Origin: Herbaspirillum sp. ST 5-3
GTDB taxonomy: Bacteria; Pseudomonadota; Gammaproteobacteria; Burkholderiales; Burkholderiaceae_D
Direction of reading: 5' to 3'
Assembly: GCF_004804275.1 (NCBI RefSeq)
Contig: NZ_STGI01000009.1
Span: forward strand, 62,001-126,000
DNA: 64,000 bases
Below the pieces are notes generated by a model. That model saw only the letters and a program-made list of their open reading frames with translations, did no database searches and was not told where the DNA came from. Shown here one piece after another: positions 46,810 to 56,636 of the stretch. The position numbers were made by a program, and so were the translations under genes. Every line of letters begins with the position of its first letter. The stretch's first letter is position 1.

Positions 46810-48288
46810 ATGAAGGTAATTTCCACAGATAAAACCCGGCACGCCCACGCGTCACTCGTCAAGAGTGAACGAGGGCAAGACTCCCGCATTTCTGACGATC
46901 GACTGGATGCTTTCGACATGGACATGAAACCACCCGACACACTGCCAGACTTTGCAGGTCTTCTGCTCGACGCCGTATTCATGGTGGATGTCCGTGGGCG
47001 CGTTGTCTATGTCAATGCCGCGTGTGAACGCATCTTCGGCTACACGCCGGCAGAGATGATCGGCAAGACATTGATCGATTTCGTCTTGCCGGAAGACCGT
47101 GTGAGAACCTGGGAAGAAGCAATGCTGGTCATGGCCGGGCGCCCGAGGATAGGCTTTGAAAACCGCTATGTGCGCAAGGATGGCAGCATCGCCAGCATCA
47201 TGTGGTCCGCCCGTTGGTCCAAGGACGATCAATTGAGGATTGGCGTCGCTCGCGACGTCACCGACAGAAAACGCGCCGAAGCCCTGCAAACGGCAACCTA
47301 TGCCATTTCCGAAGCGGCTCACACGGCCGGCGATCTCGTCGGGCTGTACCGCGAAGTTCACCGGATCATCGCCAAGCTGGTGCCCGTGACGAGTTTTGCC
47401 GTCGCGATGTGGGATGAAGCGACCGGCCGGCTCAGCTTCCCTTACCAACTGGACATACAAGGCGACTCGGCGCTTGTACAGGACCCTGTCGCGCGCCGGC
47501 TTTGTGCCGACGTCATTCACGGCAGGCAACCGGCGCTGCTGCCCGAAGCCAGGCCGGGTTCCCGTGCCAGCGACGCCGCGTCGCATGACAACGGCGAATC
47601 CTGGCTGGGGGTACCGCTTGTCACCCAGAAAAATGTCATGGGTGTTTTGATCGTCAAGAGCCACCTGGGCACGTTCTACACGGAAAAAGACAAGGAGCTA
47701 CTGCAGTTTGTCTCGACGCAAGTGGTGACAGCCATCGAACGCAGGCAATTGCATGATGAATTGCTGAGATTGGCGCAGTACGATGACCTGACCGGCCTGC
47801 CCAACCGGCGCGTATTTTACGATCGCCTGGAACATGTCCTCGCGCGGAAGCGGCGCGAGCGCGGCCGGGCGGCTGTGCTCTATCTCGACATGGATGACTT
47901 CAAGCAGATCAACGACTCGCTCGGACATGCGGCCGGCGACCTGGTGCTGCAGGAAGTCGCACGGCGGCTGAAACAGTGCGTGCGCGAGGAAGATACCGTT
48001 ACGCGTCTGGGCGGAGACGAGTTCGTTGTGCTGCTGGAGAAAATTCAGTTGCCGGAAGACGCAGAGTCGATTGCGGAAAAGATACGTGCTGTTCTCGGTC
48101 AGCCGGCAAGCATCGCCGGAAAGGTTCTGCGGATGGTGCCGAGCGTGGGAATCGCGCTCTATCCCGATCATGGCAATCGGGGAGAGGAACTCCTGAAGCA
48201 CGCCGACAATGCCATGTATGCGGCCAAAAAGAACAAGGCGGCCGCTCCAAAACAGGCGGATGCCGCCTGTCGTCCTCAAGAGCGCTGA
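46810..48288 (+). CDS. PAS-GAF-GGDEF diguanylate cyclase
   Basis: 492 residues, no membrane helix. PAS at about 47-155 (GLLLDAVFMVDVRGRVVYVN), GAF at about 165-320 (VTSFAVAMWDEATGRLSF, NGESWLGVPLV), and GGDEF at about 330-490 with YDDLTGLPNRRVFYDRL and an intact active motif LGGDEFVVL. It should make cyclic di-GMP; an allosteric RxxD site is not evident. A cytoplasmic sensor input through PAS and GAF. Output may include the riboswitch at 57955. Confidence 0.92.
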   Translation: MKVISTDKTRHAHASLVKSERGQDSRISDDRLDAFDMDMKPPDTLPDFAGLLLDAVFMVDVRGRVVYVNAACERIFGYTPAEMIGKTLIDFVLPEDRVRTWEEAMLVMAGRPRIGFENRYVRKDGSIASIMWSARWSKDDQLRIGVARDVTDRKRAEALQTATYAISEAAHTAGDLVGLYREVHRIIAKLVPVTSFAVAMWDEATGRLSFPYQLDIQGDSALVQDPVARRLCADVIHGRQPALLPEARPGSRASDAASHDNGESWLGVPLVTQKNVMGVLIVKSHLGTFYTEKDKELLQFVSTQVVTAIERRQLHDELLRLAQYDDLTGLPNRRVFYDRLEHVLARKRRERGRAAVLYLDMDDFKQINDSLGHAAGDLVLQEVARRLKQCVREEDTVTRLGGDEFVVLLEKIQLPEDAESIAEKIRAVLGQPASIAGKVLRMVPSVGIALYPDHGNRGEELLKHADNAMYAAKKNKAAAPKQADAACRPQER

Positions 48289-48321
48289 AGCCCGAACCCG
48301 CGCGGCCAGGCGCCGTACAGG

Positions 48322-50868
48322 TCATTTTCCAGGAGTGCCGGCGCTTTCTTTGCCGCCGCCGACCGGCGCGATTTCCTGGCTGCTTCCGTCCACTTGCTTC
48401 GCCTGCCCTTCCGGCGCGACCTGACCGGTGCTGGTGGTGTCCTCGTTACCTTGCGCCGCGTCGCTTGCCTGCTCCGTGATCCGCTCCATTTCATCCAATC
48501 GAGAGTCGGGCATATCCGGCGTGTCTGGCGGATTCGACGTATTCGGCACGTCCTGCGGCGCCGACGTGCGCGGTGGTGGCGCATGCCTCGGCGGAGCAGG
48601 TTCAGGCTGGGGCTTTTCCCAGCCGAACAGCTCGTACACTTTTTCCTTCAGTGAGCCAAAGAAGGAGTCCGGCGGCGTCGGGAAGCGTGCGCTGGAATCG
48701 ATCAGTTTCGCGCTCAGCGCATGCCGCGCGAAGTCGCCGACGATCGGTAATGCCGTATGCGCGCCCTGCCCCCAGCGGTTGCTGCGGATGGTGACGCGGG
48801 CGTCGTTGAAGCCGACCCATGCACCGGTCACGAGGCGCGGGTGCATCAGCATGAACCAGCCGTCCGTATTGTTTTGCGTGGTGCCGGTCTTGCCGGCGAG
48901 GTCGGGCCGCGAACCGAGCTGCCATCGAATGGCGCGACCGGTGCCCTGGTCGATCACGGCGCGCAGCATATCGGTCAGGTCGTGAGCCGTCTTTCCCGAC
49001 AGGACGCGCTTGCTGTCGCTGCTGAAGGTATCGAGCACCTTGCCGTCCTTGTCGACGATGCGGCTGACCAGAATCGGTTTGCGCAGTTCTCCGCCGCTGG
49101 CGATGGTGCCGTAGGCGGTTGCCATTTCGAGCAAGCTGACCGGGCTGGTGCCCAGCGCCAGCGCAGGCACCGGATCGAGCGGACTTTGATCGACGCCCAG
49201 CCTGCGCGCAAAGCCGGCGACGCGGGCGGGGCCGACCTTCTGCATGACCTGCGCGGTGATGGTGTTCTTCGAGTAGGCAAGACCTTCGCGCAGTGTCATT
49301 TCCCGGCCGCTCGGTCCGGTCATGTCGGTGGGCCGCCATACGCTGCCCTTGCCCAAGTCGATTTCAACCTCGGTATCGGCAAAGCGTGTGTCGGGTGTCA
49401 TGCCTGCTTCGAGTGCAGCACCGTACACGAAGGGCTTGAAGGTCGAACCCGGCTGGCGCTTGGCCTGCGCGACGTGGTCGTACTGATCGATGGCGAAATC
49501 GCGGCTGCCGACATAGGCCTTCACATGGCCATTGGACGGATCGAGCGCGACGAAACCGGTTTCCAGCCGCATCTTGTCCGCGCACAGCTCGGCCATGAAA
49601 GCGGAATCGGCCTTGAGCTGTTTCAGCGCGCGTTCGGGCGCCGTTCCCTCTTCGACCGCCTTGCGATAGGCATTCGATTCACGCACGAAGGCATCCAGCA
49701 GATCGCTTCTTGTTCGCCAGAGGTAACCGGACGGGTAGACCTGCCGGCGCATGCGCGGCGCACCTGCGGGACCGGTCGCCACCTGGCGCGCAGGGCCCAC
49801 TCCCCATTCGGCATCGGACACCGACTGCAGCACTTGCAACTGGCGAGCCACTGCCTGTTCCGCATAGGACTGCATGCGCGAATCGACCGTCGACACCACC
49901 ACCAGGCCGTCGGAATACAGGTTGTAGTCATGGCGATCGGCCCAGTCGATCAGCCACTTGCGCACCTGCGCGGCAAGATGGGGAGCGGCGCCGACCGGCT
50001 CAGGCTGGCGCGCGAAGTCGAGGCGGATCGGGCGCTTTTTCAGCTTTTCGAATTCGGTCTGGCTCAACGCGCCGCGCCGGGCCATCTGCGCCAGGACGAC
50101 GTTGCGGCGCTCAAGCGCACGTTCGGGCCGGAGCACCGGGTTGTAGTAGCTGGTGCCCTTCAGCATGCCGACCAGGGTCGCGCTTTCGAGCACGTTCAGG
50201 TCCGCGGCGGACTTGTCGAAGTAGGTGCGCGCACCCATTTCGATACCGAAGGCGTTGTACAGGAAAGGCATCGTGTTCAGGTAGGTGAGCAGGATTTCCT
50301 TTTTCGAATAGGCGTATTCGATTTTCAGCGCGGTGATCAGCTCCTTGAGCTTGCGCGTGATGGAGCGCTCGCGTCCGATCTCTTCCGGATAGAGGTTGCG
50401 CGCGAGCTGCTGCGTGAGCGTGGAACCGCCTTCCGGCCGTCCCTGCAGAGTGCGCAGGATGCCGGCGGCGGTGCGCTTCAGGTCGACGCCGTGGTGTTCG
50501 TAGAATCGGTGGTCTTCGGTTGCGATCAGTGCATCGACCACGTGCGGGGAAATTTCATCCAGTTCGACCCACTCGCGGTTCATGCGCTTGAACACGGCCA
50601 GTTCCTTGCCATCGGCGGACATCAGGATGCTCGGCGTTTCTGCCTTGGCCTTGCGCAGGTCGGCAATGCCGGGCGTGAACGGAATCAGGATGATCGTGTA
50701 AATAAGCAGCAGAACGACGCCGATCGCGCCGCTCGCGATGGCCGATTTTGCCAAAGCGCCAACTCTGGCGGGCCAGCTCAGCGTGGGGTCGACGACCGAT
50801 TTGAAATAGCCCGCAATACGTGTGGAGAGCCGCAACAGGCGTTCGCGCGGCGTGATGTCTGCTTCCAA
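48322..50868 (-). CDS. Class A penicillin-binding protein (PBP1a-like)
   Basis: 848 residues. TTG 50868 is preceded by AGGAAGAAG and is the best start. TM helix at about 40-65. GT51 domain: DALIATEDHRFYEHHGVDLK, GGSTLTQQLARN. Transpeptidase: QPGSTFKPF with the catalytic Ser, YSKNT (SxN box) and LAGKTGTTQNN. A Pro-rich disordered C-terminal tail (about 745-848) is present. It polymerises and crosslinks peptidoglycan. Downstream of the convergent GGDEF gene. Confidence 0.93.
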   Translation of the reverse strand: MEADITPRERLLRLSTRIAGYFKSVVDPTLSWPARVGALAKSAIASGAIGVVLLLIYTIILIPFTPGIADLRKAKAETPSILMSADGKELAVFKRMNREWVELDEISPHVVDALIATEDHRFYEHHGVDLKRTAAGILRTLQGRPEGGSTLTQQLARNLYPEEIGRERSITRKLKELITALKIEYAYSKKEILLTYLNTMPFLYNAFGIEMGARTYFDKSAADLNVLESATLVGMLKGTSYYNPVLRPERALERRNVVLAQMARRGALSQTEFEKLKKRPIRLDFARQPEPVGAAPHLAAQVRKWLIDWADRHDYNLYSDGLVVVSTVDSRMQSYAEQAVARQLQVLQSVSDAEWGVGPARQVATGPAGAPRMRRQVYPSGYLWRTRSDLLDAFVRESNAYRKAVEEGTAPERALKQLKADSAFMAELCADKMRLETGFVALDPSNGHVKAYVGSRDFAIDQYDHVAQAKRQPGSTFKPFVYGAALEAGMTPDTRFADTEVEIDLGKGSVWRPTDMTGPSGREMTLREGLAYSKNTITAQVMQKVGPARVAGFARRLGVDQSPLDPVPALALGTSPVSLLEMATAYGTIASGGELRKPILVSRIVDKDGKVLDTFSSDSKRVLSGKTAHDLTDMLRAVIDQGTGRAIRWQLGSRPDLAGKTGTTQNNTDGWFMLMHPRLVTGAWVGFNDARVTIRSNRWGQGAHTALPIVGDFARHALSAKLIDSSARFPTPPDSFFGSLKEKVYELFGWEKPQPEPAPPRHAPPPRTSAPQDVPNTSNPPDTPDMPDSRLDEMERITEQASDAAQGNEDTTSTGQVAPEGQAKQVDGSSQEIAPVGGGKESAGTPGK

Positions 50869-51060
50869 AATAACTTCTTCCTACGATCTGGCGATCAGTG
50901 AATGGCAGGATGCGCTCTTGCCGAAGGGGAATTATTTTACCTCTTTCATGGTGCGGCCTCGACGTAGCAGAAACGCAAGCAGGCGCCGGGCGCGCTGTTT
51001 TGGCGCCAGCGGATATACTGCGAAGCTGTTTCCTCTTCAAGCGGCACGCCGCAGCACACC

Positions 51061-51312
51061 ATGCCAATGACCTACGAACAATATCTGGATGAAGTCACCA
51101 CGCTCCTGACGGAGATGTTCGACATGAGCGACGAAGACGCGATCAAGCATGTGATGCGCGCGCAGGCGGCGGATTTCTTTACCCTCCACGATGACCTGCC
51201 GGAGATGCGCACGCAGGAGCGCGCGGTGCAGGATGCGAAAACCATCTTCGAACAAAAAAACAAGTCGCGTCCCCATACGCCGCCCAAGCATTCGGGCAAG
51301 CGCAGGAAATGA
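51061..51312 (+). CDS. Small hypothetical protein, 83 residues
   Basis: MPMTYEQYLDEVTTLLTEMF begins an acidic helical protein with a basic tail PPKHSGKRRK. No family recognised; the helical N-terminus with MSDEDAIKHVMRAQAADFF suggests a two-helix regulator-like protein. No strong ribosome-binding site; real status moderate. Confidence 0.6.
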   Translation: MPMTYEQYLDEVTTLLTEMFDMSDEDAIKHVMRAQAADFFTLHDDLPEMRTQERAVQDAKTIFEQKNKSRPHTPPKHSGKRRK

Positions 51313-51363
51313 CAGACGGTGGCGGGGCGCCTGGAGAGAAGGTTCACGCCCCGGCGGGACGAA

Positions 51364-51474
51364 TCACTGACGTTTCAACGCCTCTTTCTTCAGCTTCTTG
51401 GCGTCCTTTTTCTCCTTGGGCGTCTTGGCGGGTTCTTTCTTGGTCGTCTTCTTGGTGTCGTGGCTCTTGCTCAT
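51364..51474 (-). CDS. Lysine-rich 36-residue protein
   Basis: ATG 51474 is preceded by GGGAGCAAACATC. The product begins MSKSHDTKKTTKKEPAKTPK and ends KKLKKEALKRQ; nearly half of the residues are lysine. I recall similar Lys-rich tiny proteins in Burkholderiales, function unknown. Nucleic acid binding is plausible from charge only. Confidence 0.65.
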   Translation of the reverse strand: MSKSHDTKKTTKKEPAKTPKEKKDAKKLKKEALKRQ

Positions 51475-51743
51475 GATGTTTGCTCCCGGGTGATAAAAAA
51501 CGAAAACCGTCTCGCCATTCAGAACTGCAATTCATTATAGGCTTGCATGCCGCGCCGGGAAGCTTGCGCAAGCGCTGCGCGAAAATAATGTTGTCCGCAT
51601 GACCTCGAATCACGCAATGCAGACGCCTGTCGGGCCTGCTTTCGCCCTGACCGGACGGGATCTTGATACACTCCGGTACCCACACGAACCGCGGCAGGCT
51701 TCCTGTTCGCCCCACCCTTCCTTTCTCCGAGCCACGCCATCCC

Positions 51744-52622
51744 ATGAAAACCCCGAAAAGACTCCAGCCGCTCGTTGACGAGGGGCTGGTCGACGAGGTC
51801 ATCCGTCAGCTCATGAGCGGCAAGGAAGCCACCGTGTATGTGGTGCGCTGCGGCGACGAGATCCGTTGTGCAAAGGTCTACAAGGAGGCCAGCCAGCGCA
51901 GCTTCCGTCAGGCAGCCTCCTATCAGGAAGGCCGCAAGGTGCGGAACAGCCGGCAGGCACGTGCGATGGAGAAAGGCACGCGCTACGGACGCAAGATGCA
52001 GGAAGAGGTGTGGCAGAACGCCGAGGTGGACGCCTTGTATCGCCTTGCCGCGGCCGGGGTGCGGGTTCCCAGGCCGCATATCTGCTTTGAAGGCGTGCTG
52101 TTGATGGACCTGGTGACGGATGCCGGCGGCCATGTGGCGCCGCGTCTCAATGATGTTGAAATGACGGAAGAGCTCGCGCTCTCCTGCCACGCGTACCTGC
52201 TGCGGCAAGTGGTCCTGATGCTGTGCGCCGGCGTCATTCACGGCGACCTGTCCGAATACAACATCCTGGTCGACGCCGACGGTCCGGTCATCATCGATCT
52301 GCCGCAGGCGGTGGATGCGGCCGGCAACACCGAAGCCGGCCCCATGCTCGAGCGCGATGTCGCCAACCTCGCCACCTATTTCAGCCGGTTTGCGCCGCAG
52401 CTCGCGACGACGCAGTACGGCAAGGAAATCTGGGCCCTCTATGGCGCCGGCTTGCTGACGCCGGAGGCCGTGCTGACCGGTCGCGTTGCGGCCGACGACC
52501 GGCCGGCGGACGTGGGTGCCGTGATGCGGGAGATCGCACTTGCCCGCAAGGAGGAAGAGGAACGGCTGCGCCGCTTGCAGGAAGCGAACGAGCCTTCCCC
52601 TGTCGCATGGGCGTATCGCTAA
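51744..52622 (+). CDS. RIO-type kinase
   Basis: 292 residues. Compact RIO fold: SGKEATVYVVRCGDEI (lysine in CAKVYKE), the catalytic loop GVIHGDLSEYNILVDADG (HGDLSEYN), and IIDLPQAVD (DLPQ in place of DFG). Bacterial RIO kinases are of unknown function; those of archaea and eukaryotes act in ribosome maturation. Upstream ORF in frame is not used since similarity begins at MKTPKRLQPLVDEGLVDEVI. It precedes a helical regulator-like gene. Confidence 0.88.
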   Translation: MKTPKRLQPLVDEGLVDEVIRQLMSGKEATVYVVRCGDEIRCAKVYKEASQRSFRQAASYQEGRKVRNSRQARAMEKGTRYGRKMQEEVWQNAEVDALYRLAAAGVRVPRPHICFEGVLLMDLVTDAGGHVAPRLNDVEMTEELALSCHAYLLRQVVLMLCAGVIHGDLSEYNILVDADGPVIIDLPQAVDAAGNTEAGPMLERDVANLATYFSRFAPQLATTQYGKEIWALYGAGLLTPEAVLTGRVAADDRPADVGAVMREIALARKEEEERLRRLQEANEPSPVAWAYR

Positions 52623-52645
52623 ACGAGATTTCTCAGGAACATGAC

Positions 52646-53032
52646 ATGGACGACAGTTTGACGAAGGATGAATTTGAAGCGCTTGCGCAGATTCGACGGG
52701 CAAAAAAGGGCGAACGGGTGAGCGCCTGCGTGGCAAGAAATGCCAAACGGCTCATCGGCTTGAAATATGTCTCGGGCGGAAAGGACGGCACGTATACGCT
52801 CACGGAACAAGGTCAGCAAACCTTGTTCGTCAAGCGCTGCATCGATGGACTTCGCTCCGTAGCGAATGCCGCGGCGGTGGCCGCCGCACCGGCAACGCTC
52901 GATGCGGATGTCGCCACTTTCCTGAGCAGGAAGGGATTGATCGCGCCGAATGCGGCGGACGGGTTCACGCTGACCGAACGCGGGCGAGAGTCGCTGGCGG
53001 ATATCGATTCGAGGCAGAGCGGGAAGCCGTAG
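52646..53032 (+). CDS. Hypothetical protein, 128 residues
   Basis: Begins MDDSLTKDEFEALAQIRRAK 24 bp after the RIO gene. Two repeated winged-helix-like modules: GLKYVSGGKDGTYTLTEQG and GLIAPNAADGFTLTERGRESL, each a K/RG.I...DG.Y/FTLTE.G pattern. This looks like a tandem small winged-helix (phage-regulator-like). CAGGA precedes the ATG. Function unknown, possibly cotranscribed with the kinase. Confidence 0.7.
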   Translation: MDDSLTKDEFEALAQIRRAKKGERVSACVARNAKRLIGLKYVSGGKDGTYTLTEQGQQTLFVKRCIDGLRSVANAAAVAAAPATLDADVATFLSRKGLIAPNAADGFTLTERGRESLADIDSRQSGKP

Positions 53033-53048
53033 GGACGCTCCGCGCGCT

Positions 53049-53804
53049 TCATTCACACAGCGGCAGGGACAACGCCTGCAACACATCGCCGCGATCGTCC
53101 TGCACAAAGGCGGCAACACCAAGATTTTTCAGCGAGGCATTCAGGGGCAAGGCAATCGTGCGCATAAGTGCAACGCCCTCGCCCGCCGGCGGCACGGACA
53201 CCGGTCCGAGCCATTCACGCACGACGTAATCATGTCGCAGCGTCACGCCGCCGTTCTCGCCAGCCTTCACCTGGGTCTGCAATCCGTTCTCGTACAGCGC
53301 AACGAAGAGGGTCGATGCCCGCCCGGATTTCGCCTGCACTTCGACCGGCAGCTTGCCTTGGCTCGGCCTGCCGAGTGCAATGTGGATATCGGCCTGCGCT
53401 CGCTGCGCGTTGATTCCTCTCACCGCATCCTGCACGCCGCGCTGCCAACCGCGGCTCTCGTGGCCGGCGACAAAAATCTCCGGCGTGTAGATGATGCGGC
53501 TACCGGCTTGCGCCGACAGCCAACGCTGCCGCTCGCTGAAGGCGCTCCGCGCGAAGGCATCCTTCCAGCCGATATAGTCCCAATAATCGACGTGCAGGGA
53601 AAGCGGCACAACCTGCTCGGGCGTCATGCTGCTGCGCAATCCGCTCACGAAGCGATCGGCCGGCGGGCAGCTGCTGCATCCCTCCGAGGTATAGAGTTCA
53701 AGCAGCGCGATGGTGTGGAGCGGGCTTTGCTTGCTGCAACCGGGGGCGATGGCGAGAGCGGACAGCGGCGCGGCGCACAGGGCCGCGAGGAACAGGGATT
53801 TCAT
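53049..53804 (-). CDS. Secreted thioredoxin-like DUF1223 protein
   Basis: 251 residues. Signal peptide MKSLFLAALCAAPLSALA. The DUF1223 motif LLELYTSEGCSSCPPADRF carries a CSSC redox pair, then HVDYWDYIGWKD. This is the thioredoxin-like family of exported proteins, thought to act in periplasmic thiol chemistry. Convergent with the 128-residue protein. Confidence 0.9.
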   Translation of the reverse strand: MKSLFLAALCAAPLSALAIAPGCSKQSPLHTIALLELYTSEGCSSCPPADRFVSGLRSSMTPEQVVPLSLHVDYWDYIGWKDAFARSAFSERQRWLSAQAGSRIIYTPEIFVAGHESRGWQRGVQDAVRGINAQRAQADIHIALGRPSQGKLPVEVQAKSGRASTLFVALYENGLQTQVKAGENGGVTLRHDYVVREWLGPVSVPPAGEGVALMRTIALPLNASLKNLGVAAFVQDDRGDVLQALSLPLCE

Positions 53805-53967
53805 GGCGCCTCCAAAGCATTGCTGACGATAGAACTGAGTCGCGTGAGGCAGACGGACATTACAAAAACATCCGACAAGTTATGGAGTATCTCTTAGCAG
53901 GCAGCTTTCCCTACGGTAAAATCACGTCGCCCCCCGCTTCAAGCGCAACAATGGCCGCGTAACCCGC

Positions 53968-55038
53968 ATGCTCATTTACTTGTTCACGGTGTACAAGATT
54001 TTCCGCGACAGCCTCTACTACCAGCGGCTGCGAAACGCGCTTCTGCTGATGTTCGCGGTACACGTCCTTGGAACTATCGGCTACCTCGCCATCAGTGGCG
54101 GCAAGGCATCCGTCCTCGATGCGCTCTACATGGTTTTCATCACCGTCGCGACTATCGGGTACTCGGAAGTGATCGACATGTCGAACAGCCCCGCCGGCCG
54201 GGTATTCACGATGATCGTCGGTTTTACCGGTATCGGCACGCTGACCTATCTTTTTTCGGCGATTACCGCCTTCGTACTCGAAACCAACATCAATCATGCC
54301 TACAGGAGATTGCGCATGGAACGCACGATCGCCGCGCTGAGCGGACACTACATCGTCTGCGGCGTGGGCCGCGTTGGCAGCTATATTGCCGATGAACTGC
54401 TCAAGACCGAACGCAGTTTTGTCGTGGTCGATGTCAACGAGAAGACGGTGGAGGCCCATTGCGAACGGACTGGACACCAGATCTATCTGACCGGCGACGC
54501 CTCGGATGACGATGTTCTGTTGCGTGCCGGCGTGGAGCGTTGCCGCGGCGTGTTTGCCGTATCCGGCGATGACAGCAAGAATCTGGTGATCAGCCTGTCC
54601 GCGCGTCAGCTCAATCCGGCAGTACGCATCGTGGCCCGCGTGCATGATCCGCGCAATGCGGACAAGACGCGCCGTGCAGGCGCAGACGAAATCGTGTCGC
54701 CGGATTTTACCGGCGGCATGCGCCTGGCCTCGGCCATGCTGCGACCGCATGCGGTGAGCTTCATGGACATGATGCTGCGTACCGAGAACAATCTTCGCGT
54801 CGAGGAAGTGGTCGTTCCGAACGACTTCCGGCCATGCACGATTGCGGAGCTTGGACCAAATCCGGACTGGATGCTGGTCGCGATCCGTACCGGCGACAAG
54901 TGGGTCTTCAATCCCGGCCCGACTGCGCGTATCGAGCCCGGCCAGGCACTGATTTCGATTGTCAGCCCCGCCGGACGCCGCGCGCTGGAGGCAGCCGTCG
55001 GCGCCTCGGGCACCCTCGAGTCCGGATTTCCGCTTTGA
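53968..55038 (+). CDS. Potassium channel protein (TM-P-TM with RCK domain)
   Basis: 356 residues. Short N-terminus with a hydrophobic helix, then a pore helix and a filter FITVATIGYSEV, a second TM and an RCK domain: HYIVCGVGRVGSYIADELL (NAD-type Gly motif) and VVDVNEKTVEAH, with a TrkA-C domain from about 270. The filter TIGYSE differs from the canonical TVGYGD at two places, found in some bacterial channels. Tetramer opened by ligand binding at the RCK ring is inferred. Confidence 0.9.
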   Translation: MLIYLFTVYKIFRDSLYYQRLRNALLLMFAVHVLGTIGYLAISGGKASVLDALYMVFITVATIGYSEVIDMSNSPAGRVFTMIVGFTGIGTLTYLFSAITAFVLETNINHAYRRLRMERTIAALSGHYIVCGVGRVGSYIADELLKTERSFVVVDVNEKTVEAHCERTGHQIYLTGDASDDDVLLRAGVERCRGVFAVSGDDSKNLVISLSARQLNPAVRIVARVHDPRNADKTRRAGADEIVSPDFTGGMRLASAMLRPHAVSFMDMMLRTENNLRVEEVVVPNDFRPCTIAELGPNPDWMLVAIRTGDKWVFNPGPTARIEPGQALISIVSPAGRRALEAAVGASGTLESGFPL

Positions 55039-55123
55039 TGCCGGGAATCGGCGCTTGCGCGTGCTGTAAATGGACTGACGCATGAAGCTATAATCAGGCC
55101 AACTCTTTTCCACGAGGTAGGCC

Positions 55124-55975
55124 GTGCCCAAGCGTTTTTCCGTGTTACACCAATATCTTCTGCCCAAGCAGGCGCTGACCTCGCTCGCCGGGCGCGTTGC
55201 GCGTTCGCAAGACGAGCGCTTCACGCCGCAACTGATTCGCTGGTTCGCCAAACGCTACGACGTGAACATGGCGGAAGCGCTCAACCCGGACCTGGCGAGC
55301 TACACGAGCTTCAATGCGTTTTTCACGCGCGCACTGCGCGACGGTGCGCGTCCTCTGGCCGATACGGATTTCGTCTGTCCGGTCGATGGCGCGATCAGCC
55401 AGTGCGGCGCGATCGAGCACGACCAGATCATCCAGGCCAAAGGCCATCGCTATTCGACCACCGCGCTGGTGGGCGGCGACGGCAAGCTGGCCGAGCGGTT
55501 CGACCATGGCAGCTTCGCTACGCTCTACCTCAGCCCGCGCGATTACCACCGCATTCACATGCCCTGCGACGGCCGGCTGACACGCATGATTTATGTGCCG
55601 GGATCGCTGTTTTCGGTGAACCCGACGACCGCGCGCGGCGTGCCCGGATTGTTCGCGCGCAACGAGCGCGTGGTGTGCGTGTTCGACTCGGCCTTCGGCC
55701 CCTTCGTGCTGGTGCTGGTCGGCGCAACCATTGTGGGCAGCATGGCGACCGTGTGGCACGGCGTGGTGAATCCGCCACGCTCGCGCAAGGTGCGGGAGTG
55801 GCATTACACGGATCAGGAAATCGTGTTGAAGAAAGGCGAGGAGATGGGCCGATTCCTGCTTGGTTCCACCGTTGTGCTGCTGTTTCCGCGCGACGTGGTG
55901 GAGTTCAATCCCGAATGGGGACCGGGCCGGGCAATTCGCATGGGCGAGGCGATGGGGCGCAAACCCAAGACTTGA
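55124..55975 (+). CDS. psd: Phosphatidylserine decarboxylase
   Basis: 283 residues from GTG 55124, GAGG upstream. Motifs: NAFFTRALRDGARP, RDYHRIHMPCDG, and the self-cleavage site LLGSTVVLLF whose Ser becomes the pyruvoyl group. It decarboxylates phosphatidylserine to phosphatidylethanolamine in the inner membrane. Gene is monocistronic, 85 bp after the potassium channel. Confidence 0.95.
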   Translation: MPKRFSVLHQYLLPKQALTSLAGRVARSQDERFTPQLIRWFAKRYDVNMAEALNPDLASYTSFNAFFTRALRDGARPLADTDFVCPVDGAISQCGAIEHDQIIQAKGHRYSTTALVGGDGKLAERFDHGSFATLYLSPRDYHRIHMPCDGRLTRMIYVPGSLFSVNPTTARGVPGLFARNERVVCVFDSAFGPFVLVLVGATIVGSMATVWHGVVNPPRSRKVREWHYTDQEIVLKKGEEMGRFLLGSTVVLLFPRDVVEFNPEWGPGRAIRMGEAMGRKPKT

Positions 55976-56055
55976 GGTTGCAACGCAGGCAGGCGATCGT
56001 CCTGCCTTCATCCTTCCTCTTCAGCACTGCATCACTAACATGTCGGGGAAACCTG

Positions 56056-56472
56056 ATGACGCATCAATCCATTCTCCAGTTCTCCATGTCCGGCCGCGGC
56101 ACCCGCAACATCACGGAAGCCGTGGCGAAAGTGGTGGCGGAGTCCGGCATCCGGACCGGCCTCGCACAAGTCTTCGTGCAGCACACCAGTTGCTCGCTGA
56201 CGATCACGGAAAATGCCGATCCCGATGTGCGGCGCGATCTTGAAACCATTCTTGCGCGTCTCGCGCCCGATGGCGATCCCGCCTATCGCCATGATCTCGA
56301 AGGCGACGACGACATGGCTGCCCATGCGCGCAGCGTGCTTACCGATTCCGGCCTGACGATTCCCGTCGGCGCCGGCCGTCTGCTGCTGGGGACATGGCAA
56401 GGGATCTATCTTTGGGAACATCGCACCGGCGCGCAAATGCGCCGCGTCGTAGTCACCGTGCTGAGAGACTGA
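56056..56472 (+). CDS. YjbQ/UPF0047-family protein
   Basis: 138 residues from ATG 56056. Family motifs: GLAQVFVQHTSCSLTITENADP, HDLEGDDDMAAHARSVL, TWQGIYLWEHR. Structures show a metal-bound trimer; weak thiamine-phosphate synthase activity has been reported in E. coli YjbQ, but the true role is unclear. Widely conserved. Confidence 0.9.
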   Translation: MTHQSILQFSMSGRGTRNITEAVAKVVAESGIRTGLAQVFVQHTSCSLTITENADPDVRRDLETILARLAPDGDPAYRHDLEGDDDMAAHARSVLTDSGLTIPVGAGRLLLGTWQGIYLWEHRTGAQMRRVVVTVLRD

Positions 56473-56636
56473 AAGCATCTGCGGCAAACGCGCCACGCCT
56501 TCACATCTTGATTTGGCATCCCGATTTGGGCCTGATATGATGAATTTCTTGCGAGCAACATCACTGCAAGAGCGGTTCATCACGGACTCCGGCCGCTGCC
56601 CAAACCGGAGTTTTTCATGAGGACAAGAGGGACGCC

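Noticed and set aside
48757-50901. 714-codon plus-strand frame over the penicillin-binding protein gene
   Set aside because: Antisense frame of a GC-rich gene with all PBP motifs on the other strand; translation has no recognisable domain.
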